Notes under the pieces: generated by a model
The model's input: only the letters and a program-made list of their open reading frames with translations
What the model was told of the DNA's origin: nothing
Database searches by the model: none
Shown here: one piece after another, positions 1 through 8,401 of the stretch
Layout of the letters: each line of letters begins with the position of its first letter
Numbering within the stretch: position 1 is the first letter of the stretch
Program-made: the position numbers and the translations under genes
Source: Sulfuracidifex tepidarius
Lineage (GTDB): Archaea; Thermoproteota; Thermoprotei_A; Sulfolobales; Sulfolobaceae
Direction: 5' to 3'
Assembly: GCF_008326425.1 (NCBI RefSeq)
Contig: NZ_AP018929.1
Span: 758,875 to 822,874, forward strand
DNA: 64,000 nt

Positions 1-779
1 CTAAAGAAGAACCTTACTAGTGGATATCCGTCGTAGGAAAGGACGGACTCCATGAAAGGAGGCCCACACATAGGCTCGTTCCTCAACACCTTAAATGTGA
101 TGTCGTAGTCCCACCTCCTGATCGCTCCTTCCTTCCACTCGAAAAGGGAGACGTTACTACCCCTCTTTGAGGCTACCTTCCCTATTTCCGTGCCATACAT
201 GGTCACAGAAGTCCCCTTGAGCATGGACGTTCCTATCACTCCGCCGTAACATGAGAAGGGGTAGCTCGCGTTTAACATCCCCCCGCTCTCAATACCCATT
301 CCGTGTAATTTGCCTGCACTAGCGAAGTCTATCACCTTAACGTCAAAGGAATCATTTCTCACGTTCATTACTCTTCCCAGTTTAGAGGTAACTTTCGTCT
401 TAACCTCTGAGATCCTCAATGAAACTCCCTCTAGATGAGCGTGAGGAAAGTCTCCTCCAGTGTATGGGGACGAAATGAAGCTCCCTATCTCGTCCCCTTC
501 CTTGAAGCCCTGACCCGGAGAAAGGAAGGGATCGACGTGTAACATCTTTATCTTTCTCCCCTCTACCTCGATGAAGGATATCACGTCGTAATCATGTTGA
601 GCGTGCCTATTCGGTCTCCCTATCTTCACCTTCTCGCTCCCAAGAAAGATCCCTGAGAAAGGTGCTCTGAACACTTCCATGTCCACGGAAGACACGTCCA
701 CAGCTCTCCCGTGAACGTGGGACGAGAAACCGCTAGAAAAAAGGCTTAGAGGAGTACACTTCTTCAGCTTCAGTATCAA
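1..779 (-). CDS. M23-like (LytM/Gly-Gly peptidase fold) protein, partial at window edge
   Basis: An open frame of at least 259 codons reads leftward from a TTG at 779 and runs off the window. That TTG overlaps the TGA of the upstream radical-SAM gene (TTGA), so translational coupling is likely. The N-terminal half reads like the beta-rich M23 or biotinyl/lipoyl-attachment fold, with a stretch GGDFPHAHLEG that looks like the His-x-His motif of M23 proteins. The rest is not recognised. Its position as last visible gene of a lipoate-assembly operon suggests a role there, but that is inference. It could also be a structural domain without peptidase activity. Confidence 0.6.
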   Translation of the reverse strand, partial: MILKLKKCTPLSLFSSGFSSHVHGRAVDVSSVDMEVFRAPFSGIFLGSEKVKIGRPNRHAQHDYDVISFIEVEGRKIKMLHVDPFLSPGQGFKEGDEIGSFISSPYTGGDFPHAHLEGVSLRISEVKTKVTSKLGRVMNVRNDSFDVKVIDFASAGKLHGMGIESGGMLNASYPFSCYGGVIGTSMLKGTSVTMYGTEIGKVASKRGSNVSLFEWKEGAIRRWDYDITFKVLRNEPMCGPPFMESVLSYDGYPLVRFFF

Positions 780-1822
780 GATACTAAACTCACCACAGAA
801 GGTAGCTTAGTGGCTTTCAGAGCTCTGACGGTCTGCTGTAGTGACGGGTACCAAGGTATGTTCTTCATCACTCCTCCAGGCCTCTCGTTGGAGTAAGGTC
901 TGTTACACCCCGGACATCCGCTTGTCATGAACGCTGGGGACAAGTCTTCCGCCTTCAGGTCAGAGGGTAGCATTAAGTCCTTTAGCTTACCTTCCTCGTC
1001 AAAGACGAATGCGTCTTCGCCTACCACGTTGTTCTCTATCAACCATCTGGAAAGTTGCATCCTCCTGTACACCGACACTGGGACTGGCTTGACTTTCTCC
1101 ATGGGAGTCATCTCCTCCGGGTAAAAGGCGAACAGACTTATCTTGGCACCCCTACCGTGAGCGTAAAGCATCAAGTCTACAGCTTCCTTCTCAGTCTCAC
1201 CCAACCCTATGATCAGGTGTATCCCAGCGTTCATCTTCCCGAACACGTCTACTGCCTCATCTATTGCCTTGATGTACCTGTCCCAGGAGTGCATACTCCT
1301 TACTGGCTTCCCCCTAACGTTATCGAAGACCTCTCTGCTCGCTCCGTCTATAGCTACGTCTATCATGTTGGCCCCTGCCTTCCTCATGTCCTCCATGTGC
1401 CTCCTGTAGGTGTAAGTTGCAGTCACAAGTTCGGATATCTGAACTTCCACTCCGGCTTCTCTGATCCTCCTTGTTATCTCTATTGCGTCTGGCGAAGCTC
1501 TGGGATGTGCTAACTGTCCCACACATATTCTCTGGATCCCGTAGGTTGGATCCCCTTGTCTCTCCCTTATCCTCCTGATGACGTCGTCCAGTGGACGTAA
1601 AGGCCACTCTACCCTGATCAGTGTCTTACAATCTGGCCCTTCAGCCACTTCCCTAGCTTGTCCACAGTATTGGCAGTTAGCCTTGCACCCGTCAGGATAG
1701 TACTGAAGCAGGTTTATTGTAGTGTTCAGGGCATTTCTCAAGAAAACCCCTGGCGAGTAACCCAGGACCATGTCTGCCCCGAAACTCAACCTAACCCAAT
1801 CCGGACTGCTCATCTGTATCAT
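776..1822 (-). CDS. Radical SAM protein, lipoyl synthase LipS1/LipS2 type
   Basis: A radical SAM core is clear from the CxxxCxxC cluster motif CKANCQYC about 50 residues in. Near the C-terminus are a further CPGC pair and an RPGG segment. Lipoyl synthases insert two sulfurs into octanoyl groups and need a second iron-sulfur cluster, which the extra cysteines could bind. In archaea and sHdr bacteria this is done by the LipS1/LipS2 pair, not LipA. A second radical SAM gene and a lipoate ligase lie directly upstream in the same operon, which supports the call; which of the two is LipS1 is not decided. I chose the ATG at 1822; GTG at 1828 (GTGA overlap) or a start at 1864 are alternatives. Confidence 0.75.
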   Translation of the reverse strand: MIQMSSPDWVRLSFGADMVLGYSPGVFLRNALNTTINLLQYYPDGCKANCQYCGQAREVAEGPDCKTLIRVEWPLRPLDDVIRRIRERQGDPTYGIQRICVGQLAHPRASPDAIEITRRIREAGVEVQISELVTATYTYRRHMEDMRKAGANMIDVAIDGASREVFDNVRGKPVRSMHSWDRYIKAIDEAVDVFGKMNAGIHLIIGLGETEKEAVDLMLYAHGRGAKISLFAFYPEEMTPMEKVKPVPVSVYRRMQLSRWLIENNVVGEDAFVFDEEGKLKDLMLPSDLKAEDLSPAFMTSGCPGCNRPYSNERPGGVMKNIPWYPSLQQTVRALKATKLPSVVSLVS

Positions 1823-1824
1823 GT

Positions 1825-2718
1825 TCACACCCTTAATATGTCCTGAACAACGTTGCCGCAGCAAGCGCTGCTCAGATGAATTTCCCTCCTCCCGCGGGCG
1901 TACTCTATTGTCTCTTCCTCGGGGAAAGCTATGCCGTCTATCCCGTAATCGACGGCGAACTTCTCCACCCTAAGGTAGGAGGAGCCACGAGGCCTGGCAC
2001 ACCCTAACATCACGGGCACGTCGAACTCATCCCTGGCCTTCCTGATCACTGCCTCCATTTCTTGGGGTGAAGGTTGCCTGAAGTCCTGCATCTTTGTCCC
2101 TACGAGAGGCATCAAGCCCACAACTATCACAGCGTCAGGGCTGACCTCCTTCAGGAGATCGAGAGCGTGCAGGTCTCCCTCAACGCCTCTCTTGCTGAGT
2201 CCCACGATAACGTGGGGCGTCACCTTCATCCCCGCACCCTTTAAGTACTTGAAGGAGTTCAGATAGTCCTCCACAGTGAAGGGCTGACCTAGGACATCCC
2301 TGATTGTCTCGTCGTCTCCCACCATGTCCAGGAGGGCTATCCTCACCCCTGCGTCCTTGAACTTCTTGGCTATCTCGTCGCTCTTCACTACTCCGGTGTG
2401 AGCTATGATTGTCATCTTGTTTGAGTACTTCCTGGTCAGCTCCGAGTACTTCCACACGGGGACGTCTCCCCTACCGGTGGAACCGCCTGACAGGATCACA
2501 CCCTCATCCCCCCTCATTACGGCTTCCATGAATTCCCTCTCAAATGAGGACTGGGTGGAGCCGTCAGCCATGCCCTCCAGTACCCTCTTCCCGCAGTGCT
2601 TGCAGTTGAACGCACAAGACGTGCCGGTGACGGATATGGGCTTCCATCCCTTGGAGGAGTCCATGTAATCGTTCTCATACCTCTTCAACATGGGAGAGTA
2701 AAGGAACAGGGTTCTCAT
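1825..2718 (-). CDS. Radical SAM protein, lipoyl synthase LipS1/LipS2 type (partner)
   Basis: This 297-residue protein has the radical SAM motif CAFNCKHC about 35 residues in, followed by a GGSTGRG segment typical of the SAM-binding region. The C-terminus contains a CARPRGSSYLR stretch and a CC pair that could ligate an auxiliary cluster. Its start overlaps the stop of the lipoate-protein ligase gene by ATGA, and it is followed by the second radical SAM gene. Two such enzymes together replace LipA in the LipS1/LipS2 pathway; each adds one sulfur to protein-bound octanoate. Assignment rests on family and context; a biotin-synthase-like enzyme is the main alternative. Confidence 0.75.
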   Translation of the reverse strand: MRTLFLYSPMLKRYENDYMDSSKGWKPISVTGTSCAFNCKHCGKRVLEGMADGSTQSSFEREFMEAVMRGDEGVILSGGSTGRGDVPVWKYSELTRKYSNKMTIIAHTGVVKSDEIAKKFKDAGVRIALLDMVGDDETIRDVLGQPFTVEDYLNSFKYLKGAGMKVTPHVIVGLSKRGVEGDLHALDLLKEVSPDAVIVVGLMPLVGTKMQDFRQPSPQEMEAVIRKARDEFDVPVMLGCARPRGSSYLRVEKFAVDYGIDGIAFPEEETIEYARGRREIHLSSACCGNVVQDILRV

Positions 2719-3749
2719 GAGCTCACCTCCAATATCAGGTTGCTTAAGTCCTCAGGCGACAAGCCTATCATCTTCACTCCCTTTCCCCATTCCTTGACTT
2801 CCTCCTGCACGGTCTCAACCCTGCTCCACTTCAGTCTGGCTTCAAGGTCATATATAGACCTCCTAGGCTCAACGAAGAAGTCCCCAGTAATGAGAACAGA
2901 CTCTATCATCCCCTTACCTGCCATCTTAACCTGGACTTTCACGAGGCCTCCGGGGAGCTTTCTCTCCAGATACCTCACGTTGTCGCCTTCAATAGACTTC
3001 CTGGTGTTGAATATCCAGTCTTGGGAAGAGTACTTCAGGTTGAGCTTATCTATCTCCTCCGCCTCAGCTTGGGTGTAACCGGAGTCTACTAGCTTTACTC
3101 CTAGCACTTCCTCAAACGACTTCCTAGCCTTCTTCACCACCTCTCCCATCTCCACGTTGTACCCTACTTCCCTGTCTATCCAAGTTAATCTGTCCCTGAA
3201 GTCCTTGTAGAGCTTGTCCTTCATCTTCTCCGATGAAAGCTTCAGGACCGACACCATGTCGTCCATGTTGAAGTCCACCAGGATAGTCCCCGTCACTCCT
3301 ATGTATTTACCCTCCGAGAACGCCCCTATCCCCGATATCTTCCTCCCGTTGACCTCTACGTCGTTCTTCGGCCTAAAGGAAGCTTTAATGCCCATGTCTC
3401 TCAAGGTCGAGATTACAGCGTCCGCACTTTTCCTCAACGCGTTCTCTGGAGTCTCACCCAACAGCGAGGAGTGGGAATAAACTTCCCATCCGAGCTGCCA
3501 AGGACCCATCACTATGGTTCCTCCACCGGTAGGCCTTCTGCCTATCTGCCAATTCCTCTTCTTTACTTCGTCCACGTTGACTTCCTGTTCTACAGCTTGG
3601 TGGTATCCCAATAGCACTGCAGGCGGGTCGAAGACGACCATTCTCAGGACTGATCGCTCTCCGTGGGAAACTGAGTCTAGAAGAGCCTCTTCCCCTGCCA
3701 GTATGTGGGACTGATCGTTTCTCTCGAAAATGAATCTGAACTCCTCCAT
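2715..3749 (-). CDS. Lipoate-protein ligase (sLpl(AB)/LplA type)
   Basis: The protein (344 aa) has the BPL/LPL fold with the lipoate-binding motif GRRPTGGGTIV near residue 72 and a KISGIG motif near residue 137 that carries the conserved lysine. About 100 extra residues at the C-terminus match an LplB-like accessory domain fused to the catalytic domain, as in the sLpl(AB) ligases of sulfur oxidisers. It would attach lipoate or octanoate to the carrier encoded at 7669-8103. It is the first gene of a leftward operon with the two radical SAM genes. Upstream DNA is AT-rich and shared with the divergent gene at 3855. Confidence 0.85.
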   Translation of the reverse strand: MEEFRFIFERNDQSHILAGEEALLDSVSHGERSVLRMVVFDPPAVLLGYHQAVEQEVNVDEVKKRNWQIGRRPTGGGTIVMGPWQLGWEVYSHSSLLGETPENALRKSADAVISTLRDMGIKASFRPKNDVEVNGRKISGIGAFSEGKYIGVTGTILVDFNMDDMVSVLKLSSEKMKDKLYKDFRDRLTWIDREVGYNVEMGEVVKKARKSFEEVLGVKLVDSGYTQAEAEEIDKLNLKYSSQDWIFNTRKSIEGDNVRYLERKLPGGLVKVQVKMAGKGMIESVLITGDFFVEPRRSIYDLEARLKWSRVETVQEEVKEWGKGVKMIGLSPEDLSNLILEVSS

Positions 3750-3854
3750 CAGGTAAAAGATGTTAATTTAACATAAAAATATTTCTTATAAAATATACTT
3801 GAAATGTAGAGTACATAAGACACTAATTTAAGTTTAGACGTCGGAGTAAAGAGC

Positions 3855-4286
3855 ATGGAGACCAAGGAAATACTTCTCAAGTTCAAGAACATAGCAGTAG
3901 TGGGTTTCTCGAAGGATCCCACGAAACCGTCTCACAAGGTCCCCATGTTCCTGAGGGATCACGGATACCACGTTATACCCGTGAATCCCACTGTAGATGA
4001 CATCAACGGAATGAAGTCTTACAAAAGCTTAGACGAGGTTCCAGACAAGGTAGAGGTAGTAGAAGTATTTAGACCTTCAAAGGAAGCCAAGGCAGTGGTG
4101 GAGCAAGCAGTGAGGAGAGCTAAGGAGAAGGGTGACGTCAAGGTGGTATGGCTCCAAGAGGGCATAGTCAACGATGACGCGAAAAAGATGGCTGAGGAGA
4201 ACGGTTTGATCTTCGTGCAGGACAAATGTATGTATAAAGAGTACAGTAAGTATATTGAAGGAAATCAAGATTCTAAAACTTTATAA
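3855..4286 (+). CDS. CoA-binding domain protein
   Basis: This is a 143-residue single-domain Rossmann-fold protein of the CoA_binding_2 family. The opening AVVGFSKDPTKPSHKVP is the family's nucleotide-binding loop, followed by GYHVIPVNP and later VWLQEGI and a conserved cysteine in QDKCMYKEY. Family members bind CoA or a related ligand; the cellular role is unknown. It is transcribed away from the lipoate operon, from a spacer of 105 bp with TATA-like sequence. Confidence 0.85.
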   Translation: METKEILLKFKNIAVVGFSKDPTKPSHKVPMFLRDHGYHVIPVNPTVDDINGMKSYKSLDEVPDKVEVVEVFRPSKEAKAVVEQAVRRAKEKGDVKVVWLQEGIVNDDAKKMAEENGLIFVQDKCMYKEYSKYIEGNQDSKTL

Positions 4287-4324
4287 CGATTAAAGTTTTA
4301 ATACTATAAATTCAAAGTTAAAGT

Positions 4325-4675
4325 GTGAACTCTCAAATAGAAATCCTGGATACAGCAAGGGAGTCGATAAAGTGTTGTTACAAGATAAGCGACACTGACT
4401 TCGATTGCTTGGTCTTATTAGCTAAATTAGGTAGACCCACTTCATCCGAGGAAATGGCTTCGGTAATGAACCTTAGCAAGACTACAGTGGAGAACTCCTT
4501 GAAGAAACTCCTTGACTTGGATTTAATAGCACGACAGAAATCCAATGACGAAAGCAGGAGGATAGGAAGACCGAAGTTCATCTACACTGTGAGCGATGAA
4601 CTCTTGAACAAAATAAAGGAGGACTTGAACAGATGTGCTGAGACCATAAAGAACTCTATATCAGCATCCTCCTAA
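4325..4675 (+). CDS. Winged-helix transcriptional regulator (TrmB/MarR-like), paralog 1
   Basis: A 116-residue protein with a winged helix: helix-turn-helix around residues 40-70 (MNLSKTTVENSLKKLLDL) and a wing with RRIGRPKFIYTV. The GRPxFxYxV wing and the C-terminal helix recur in the products of 5498-5872 and 8591-8965, so the three are paralogs. It starts at GTG behind AT-rich promoter sequence. Its 3' end overlaps the convergent TusA gene by 15 bp. A regulator of the surrounding sulfur/lipoate genes is a reasonable guess only. Confidence 0.75.
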   Translation: MNSQIEILDTARESIKCCYKISDTDFDCLVLLAKLGRPTSSEEMASVMNLSKTTVENSLKKLLDLDLIARQKSNDESRRIGRPKFIYTVSDELLNKIKEDLNRCAETIKNSISASS

Positions 4676-4924
4676 CTTTATGTCCTTCTGACTCCCGTCC
4701 TCAACAGAACCGTTTTTCTTAATCGCGATTACGAAAATTCCGTTCTCGTTCTTGTCCTCAAGTATCTCGCATTTGATCAGTTTTGCAGCGTCGAGTATCA
4801 TGGATCTACACCTAGCGTCTTTGAACATGACTCTTAACTCAAGGTTTTTTTCAGTCATGAGCTTAGTTGCCACCTTCATGAAAGGACCAGGGCATTCCAA
4901 GCTCGTTAAGTCCATCTCCTCCAT
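4661..4924 (-). CDS. tusA: TusA-like sulfur carrier protein
   Basis: The protein begins MEEMDLTSLECPGPFMK; the CPGP motif with the persulfide-forming cysteine at about residue 11 defines TusA/SirA proteins, which carry sulfane sulfur between proteins. Length (87 aa) fits the family. The start at 4924 is preceded about 25 nt upstream by a T-rich TATA-like box (TTTTTAACC), which suits a leaderless mRNA; an open frame further upstream is hydrophobic and unlikely to be translated. In sulfur-oxidising Sulfolobales TusA feeds the sHdr complex; the lipoate genes nearby agree with that. Confidence 0.85.
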   Translation of the reverse strand: MEEMDLTSLECPGPFMKVATKLMTEKNLELRVMFKDARCRSMILDAAKLIKCEILEDKNENGIFVIAIKKNGSVEDGSQKDIKLGGC

Positions 4925-5258
4925 GGGAAACAATAAGCACAAGAAGGTTAAAAACCCTCTTTTCTTTTTATCTTTGTCTTTTAACAATGATCTACATCTT
5001 TGGCTTTATTTCAAGGAAACTAAGTTTCTCTAGATCAAACCGGACTTATGAAGGAATGTTATCTAGAGCCTGAAAACCTGCTTAATTTATCGGGACGATT
5101 TTAGTACGACCGCATACCTTGCTACATCTTCCAATGGCTGGGCTCTGAGCCTAGCAGGCCTCGAAGTCAGTATATCCTTGTTGTTATAAGCTCAAAGAAA
5201 ACACAAAGAAAACAGAGTTTATTTTAATTGGCGATCCCATTACAAGACGTGAGAAATC
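4925..5258. other. Non-coding interval of 334 bp
   Basis: It lies between the divergent tusA promoter and the YHS mini-gene. I see the tusA TATA-like element at its left end and an A-rich stretch before 5259. The middle (about 5040-5170) has near-average GC content, no convincing frame and no tRNA or C/D box pattern. Confidence 0.6.
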
Positions 5259-5423
5259 ATGAAAGTCGTATGTCCTGTTTGCAATAGGCTGTTTGAGGCT
5301 GAATGTACTCCTTATAAGGAAATCGTAAATGAGGTGATGTACTATTTCGATACTGAGATGTGCCTTCTCGGCTTCAGGAAGGAACCGGAGAGGTTTATCA
5401 CTAAATGTAAAAACGCGGAATAA
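5259..5423 (+). CDS. YHS-domain zinc mini-protein (54 aa)
   Basis: Translation from the ATG at 5259 gives a 54-residue protein that is almost entirely one YHS domain. It has a CPVC pair at residues 5-8, YYFDTEMC ending in the third cysteine, then GFRKEPERF and a last cysteine. YHS/TRASH domains bind metal, usually zinc or copper, and are often fused to regulators or metal ATPases; here it stands alone. It is convergent with the winged-helix gene at 5498. Function is not known; metal or persulfide sensing with a neighbouring regulator is speculation. Confidence 0.75.
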   Translation: MKVVCPVCNRLFEAECTPYKEIVNEVMYYFDTEMCLLGFRKEPERFITKCKNAE

Positions 5424-5497
5424 GGTAGATAGAGAAAAATACACTGCACGAAGAGAGTAGACATAAAAAGAGATATAGAAATAAAATTAAAAAGATG

Positions 5498-5872
5498 TTA
5501 CTTTATTAACTCCTTGTTGAAAGACGATGAAAACAGATCGGCACAATACTGGAAGTCTTTTGAGATCTTATTGACTAACCTTTCATAGGAAACCGCAGTG
5601 TAGATGAACCTCGGTCTTCCTCCCTTGCTGTTGGGGTCTTTCTCTCTGTCCACAAAGCCAAGGGATGCCAGTTTGTTCACGGATCTGTTTATCGACGCTT
5701 TGCTCAAGTGTAACATCGCAGAAAGGTCGTCCTCGGTCCTGCCGGTTCCTTTCATTAATACTCTGAGCACCTGAAAGTCCGTATCCGAGATGTCGTAACA
5801 GAAGCTCAGAGCGTCGATTAGGCTTGCCTCTTTTCCCGACGGCAAACGTATTTTTACATTCTCTATTTCCAT
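5498..5872 (-). CDS. Winged-helix transcriptional regulator, paralog 2
   Basis: This 124-residue protein has the helix-turn-helix [20 protein letters not shown] near residues 55-75 and the wing GGRPRFIYT shared with the proteins at 4325 and 8591. [17 protein letters not shown] segment closely matches CYKISDTDFDCLVLL of paralog 1. A TATA-like TTTATATATTT lies about 25 nt before the start, and an inverted repeat TTACCTT/AAGGTAA overlaps its upstream side, which suggests autoregulation. Confidence 0.8.
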   Translation of the reverse strand: MEIENVKIRLPSGKEASLIDALSFCYDISDTDFQVLRVLMKGTGRTEDDLSAMLHLSKASINRSVNKLASLGFVDREKDPNSKGGRPRFIYTAVSYERLVNKISKDFQYCADLFSSSFNKELIK

Positions 5873-5905
5873 ATGATATAAAAGCTAATAACAAATATAT
5901 AAATC

Positions 5906-5931
5906 TTACCTTATTAAAGAAAAAAAGGTAA
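5906..5931. promoter_or_regulatory. Inverted repeat TTACCTT-N12-AAGGTAA at the regulator's promoter
   Basis: Perfect 7-bp arms separated by 12 A-rich bases lie just upstream of the TATA-like box of the leftward regulator gene. The placement fits an operator or B-recognition element. It also lies just after the stop of the upstream leftward gene (5941), so a terminator hairpin is an alternative. Confidence 0.45.
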
Positions 5932-5940
5932 TTCACGATA

Positions 5941-6294
5941 TTACATCCAAAGCCCCCTGTTCATATCGTGCAACTTAGTTGCGAGGGCTATCTGGAAATA
6001 CCTGAATACCTCTATGACGAACTTAACAGCCTCCTCATCGCTCATGGGGTTTATTTTGTTTAAAAGGTCATTCACAAACCTAGTTAGGTCGTTCATTGTA
6101 GTCCTCTCCATTTGGTATTGGCTTAGGTTCAGAATTTCCCTTATCTCGTCCTTTGTGTGGGCTTGTTTCACTTTCTTATACATGGATGAAACACATCCCT
6201 CTCCTCCCTTACCGAAAAGTGCGTCCTCTGGATTCCTCAACCATCTCGCATAAGTTGAAGCTATCTTCTTAGCCTCATTTTCAACTGAAGCCAT
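5941..6294 (-). CDS. Hypothetical helical protein
   Basis: The 117-residue product is predicted to be nearly all helix, rich in charged residues, with no membrane segment and a single cysteine. I do not recognise a family. The segment GGEGCVSSMYKKVKQAH and the C-terminal FVIEVFRYFQIALATK look like packed amphipathic helices. It diverges from queC with a spacer of 30 bp, so the two share promoter DNA. It may be expressed with the regulator downstream. Confidence 0.6.
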   Translation of the reverse strand: MASVENEAKKIASTYARWLRNPEDALFGKGGEGCVSSMYKKVKQAHTKDEIREILNLSQYQMERTTMNDLTRFVNDLLNKINPMSDEEAVKFVIEVFRYFQIALATKLHDMNRGLWM

Positions 6295-6324
6295 ATATAA
6301 GAATGGTAGCTTCAGAATTAAAAT

Positions 6325-6927
6325 ATGAAGAGTTTACTTCTGCTTTCTGGGGGAATGGACTCTTCCTCCGCCGCTTTCATGCTCAGGAAGAGGAACGAAG
6401 TTGATGCAATGTTCTTCAATTACGGGCAGAAGTCGTTCAGACAGCAAAGGAAGGCTGTAAGGAAGGTAACCGAGACGCTTGGAATGAACATGATAGAAGT
6501 AGACGTCAGTGGACTGGGAGACGTGTTTTCAAGGGGAGAGTGGATGAAACCTCATGAACCGATAAAGCATAGAAACGTTATTCTTCTTTCCACTGCCATC
6601 ACTTACGCTTCAGAGAAGGGATATGATGAGGTTGTGCTGGCAACTGTAAATGAGGACTGCGAGTACGAGCCCAACAAACCGTATATTTTGAGGGAATTCA
6701 GGTCCTTAGGTGAGGTCATGAAGGTTAACGTATCTACTCCTTTCGTTAAGTTGAGTAAGTCCATGGTGCTCAGGATAGGGGTGAACAATGGAATGGATCC
6801 ATCCATCACTTATTCGTGTATGTTAGGTCACGAGAAACACTGCGGTAAATGCTCCCAATGTGAGCACAGAAGACTGGCCTTCATTGGGGCTGGAATTAAG
6901 GACCCCACCCAGTACATGAGCATGTAG
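6325..6927 (+). CDS. QueC-like 7-cyano-7-deazaguanine synthase family protein
   Basis: The N-terminus has the PP-loop LLLSGGMDSSSAAF, and the C-terminus has a zinc site CGKCSQCEHRRLAF, the order found in QueC. QueC makes preQ0 from 7-carboxy-7-deazaguanine with ATP and ammonia; in archaea preQ0 is the precursor of archaeosine in tRNA. Length (200 aa) is slightly short of the family norm, and no other queuosine/archaeosine gene is adjacent, so a related PP-loop enzyme is possible. It starts at an ATG about 25 nt after AT-rich sequence. Confidence 0.8.
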   Translation: MKSLLLLSGGMDSSSAAFMLRKRNEVDAMFFNYGQKSFRQQRKAVRKVTETLGMNMIEVDVSGLGDVFSRGEWMKPHEPIKHRNVILLSTAITYASEKGYDEVVLATVNEDCEYEPNKPYILREFRSLGEVMKVNVSTPFVKLSKSMVLRIGVNNGMDPSITYSCMLGHEKHCGKCSQCEHRRLAFIGAGIKDPTQYMSM

Positions 6928-7125
6928 AATACTTACACTCATGATAGACGAGGAGAAAAACAAGAGTAGTATAAAAAGAAGGGATTACTTCCTTCTTTAC
7001 CTTCCTTCATCATCCTTCCTTTATCTCTGTTATTTCTTTTTATTGGATAATTTTATGTATATTCGAGAAAATATGATCGAATCCGATTACTTCTCCTATA
7101 CCTTGCCTCAGGCCTTTGGATAATG

Positions 7126-7614
7126 TCAGATTACTCTGAGGACCTTCAATGCCCTTTCCATGTCGTTCAGTTCATCTATCACGAACGTCGGAGAATACCT
7201 ATCACATCGCTCCCCTCTGTTTACACATAAGACCCTTACCCTGGAATCATAAAACCTGCTTGAAAGCAAGTCCAGTGGCGAGGAACCTAAAGACACCACG
7301 TCTAGCGGATCCCATCCGCTGACTTCAAACAATCTCTTGTAAGGCTCGATTGACGGTTTTGTTTTACCGCTGTTTGAGATCACGAATGAAGGACGCAATC
7401 TTGCTATCTCCACTAGTTTCCCTGTATCTTCCTCAGAGAAAGGAGATAGTATTGCCATGTCTCTTTCATATTTCCTCAGCACACCGTAGTCTGGATGTAA
7501 CTCAGCACTAGGAGGGGAGGGAATTTCCCTGGAGCCGTTCTTGTATATCTCATACAACTTCTCATCTAACTTTATCCTGTAAATCACTCCGTCCAACCAG
7601 ACAGCTAATTTCAA
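7126..7614 (-). CDS. HAD-like protein with degenerate motif I
   Basis: The fold is suggested by VWLDGVIY at the N-terminus, FVISNSGKTKPS in the middle and DVVSLGSSPLDL later, which align with HAD motifs I, II/III and IV. The usual DxD of motif I reads WLD, so the nucleophile is missing or shifted and phosphatase activity is doubtful. The protein is 162 aa. It diverges from the lipoyl-carrier gene at 7669 and shares its AT-rich spacer. Role unknown. Confidence 0.6.
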   Translation of the reverse strand: MKLAVWLDGVIYRIKLDEKLYEIYKNGSREIPSPPSAELHPDYGVLRKYERDMAILSPFSEEDTGKLVEIARLRPSFVISNSGKTKPSIEPYKRLFEVSGWDPLDVVSLGSSPLDLLSSRFYDSRVRVLCVNRGERCDRYSPTFVIDELNDMERALKVLRVI

Positions 7615-7668
7615 GGTTACTTAATTTTAAAAATTAAAATTTATAAACTTTGAGAGCGAAAGTCGTCT

Positions 7669-8103
7669 GTGAAGGTAGGTAATTTCTCGTTCCCGGACGA
7701 TCTACTTTACGACACAGAGAAACACGTGTGGATCAAGGTAGAAGGAAACGTGGTAACCGTTGGGATAACCGACATTGGGCAGTACATAGCGGGGAAAATA
7801 TTTCAGGTAACCGTGAAGGAAGTCAACGAAAAGGTGAACCCGAGGTCAAACTTGTTCACCCTCGAGAGCGCAAAGTGGATAGGAAAGTTCAGGCTACCTC
7901 TGGACGGTGAGGTCATAGACACGAACAAAGAGGTAGTAGACGACCCGTCAAAGATAAACAAGGATCCTTACTCAGCGTGGATAGTGAAAGTCAAGGTATC
8001 GAACCCTGAACAAGTCAAATCCAAATTTAAGGACATAAAGGCTTCATTACCCGACTTTGAGAGGGAGGCATCTAGACTTGTCAGAGAAGCAAGTAGTGCT
8101 TAA
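7669..8103 (+). CDS. Lipoyl carrier protein, GcvH/LbpA-like
   Basis: The product (144 aa) is a GcvH-type lipoyl domain; the lipoylated lysine should be K69 in LFTLESAKWIGKF. GcvH serves glycine cleavage, while the related LbpA serves the sHdr sulfur-oxidation complex. Lipoate ligase, LipS pair and TusA lie nearby and no glycine-cleavage P or T gene is visible, so LbpA is favoured, as inference. A TATA box (TTTATAAAC) about 26 nt before the GTG start indicates a leaderless mRNA. The following small gene overlaps its end. Confidence 0.8.
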   Translation: MKVGNFSFPDDLLYDTEKHVWIKVEGNVVTVGITDIGQYIAGKIFQVTVKEVNEKVNPRSNLFTLESAKWIGKFRLPLDGEVIDTNKEVVDDPSKINKDPYSAWIVKVKVSNPEQVKSKFKDIKASLPDFEREASRLVREASSA

Positions 8104-8401
8104 CGCAATAGAGGGATACAAGTTTGACGTGATGCTTGCGGGGATCATGGACGACTCTCTCCTAATTGTGTCAAAGAAAGAGACACCTCACTTCTATGAA
8201 GAAAATGGCAAAAAATACACGATAATTCACTATTACCCAGACGATTACATCAACCTCCTCTTACAAGGCAAGGAAGAAGAGGTGTTCAGACCTTTTCACG
8301 TTTACTATTTCGTTAAGGTCTACATGAGGAAGGTCCTCGACGTTTTAGCCTCAGTGGAAGTAGCCAGGATGGCGGACGAATACGGCAAAAATCAGCCGTA
8401 A
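8078..8401 (+). CDS. Hypothetical protein following the lipoyl carrier gene
   Basis: About 107 residues from a TTG at 8078, overlapping the end of the carrier gene by 26 bp; a GTG at 8096 or a TTG at 8057 are other possible starts. The sequence is alpha/beta in character (EGYKFDVMLAGIMDDSLLIV and a FHVYYFVKVYMRKVLDVL helix), with no cysteine or membrane segment. No family is recognised. Overlap with the lipoyl carrier gene implies co-expression and perhaps interaction with it. Its 3' end overlaps the convergent zinc mini-gene by 10 bp. Confidence 0.65.
   Translation: MSEKQVVLNAIEGYKFDVMLAGIMDDSLLIVSKKETPHFYEENGKKYTIIHYYPDDYINLLLQGKEEEVFRPFHVYYFVKVYMRKVLDVLASVEVARMADEYGKNQP

Noticed and set aside
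1320-1607. Large antisense and shadow frames over radical SAM and other genes
   Set aside because: They mirror strong codon bias of the real genes on the other strand and contain no domains.
6941-7123. 60-codon frame after queC
   Set aside because: Phe/Tyr/Leu-rich product from AT-rich spacer, no promoter spacing and no similarity that I can see.
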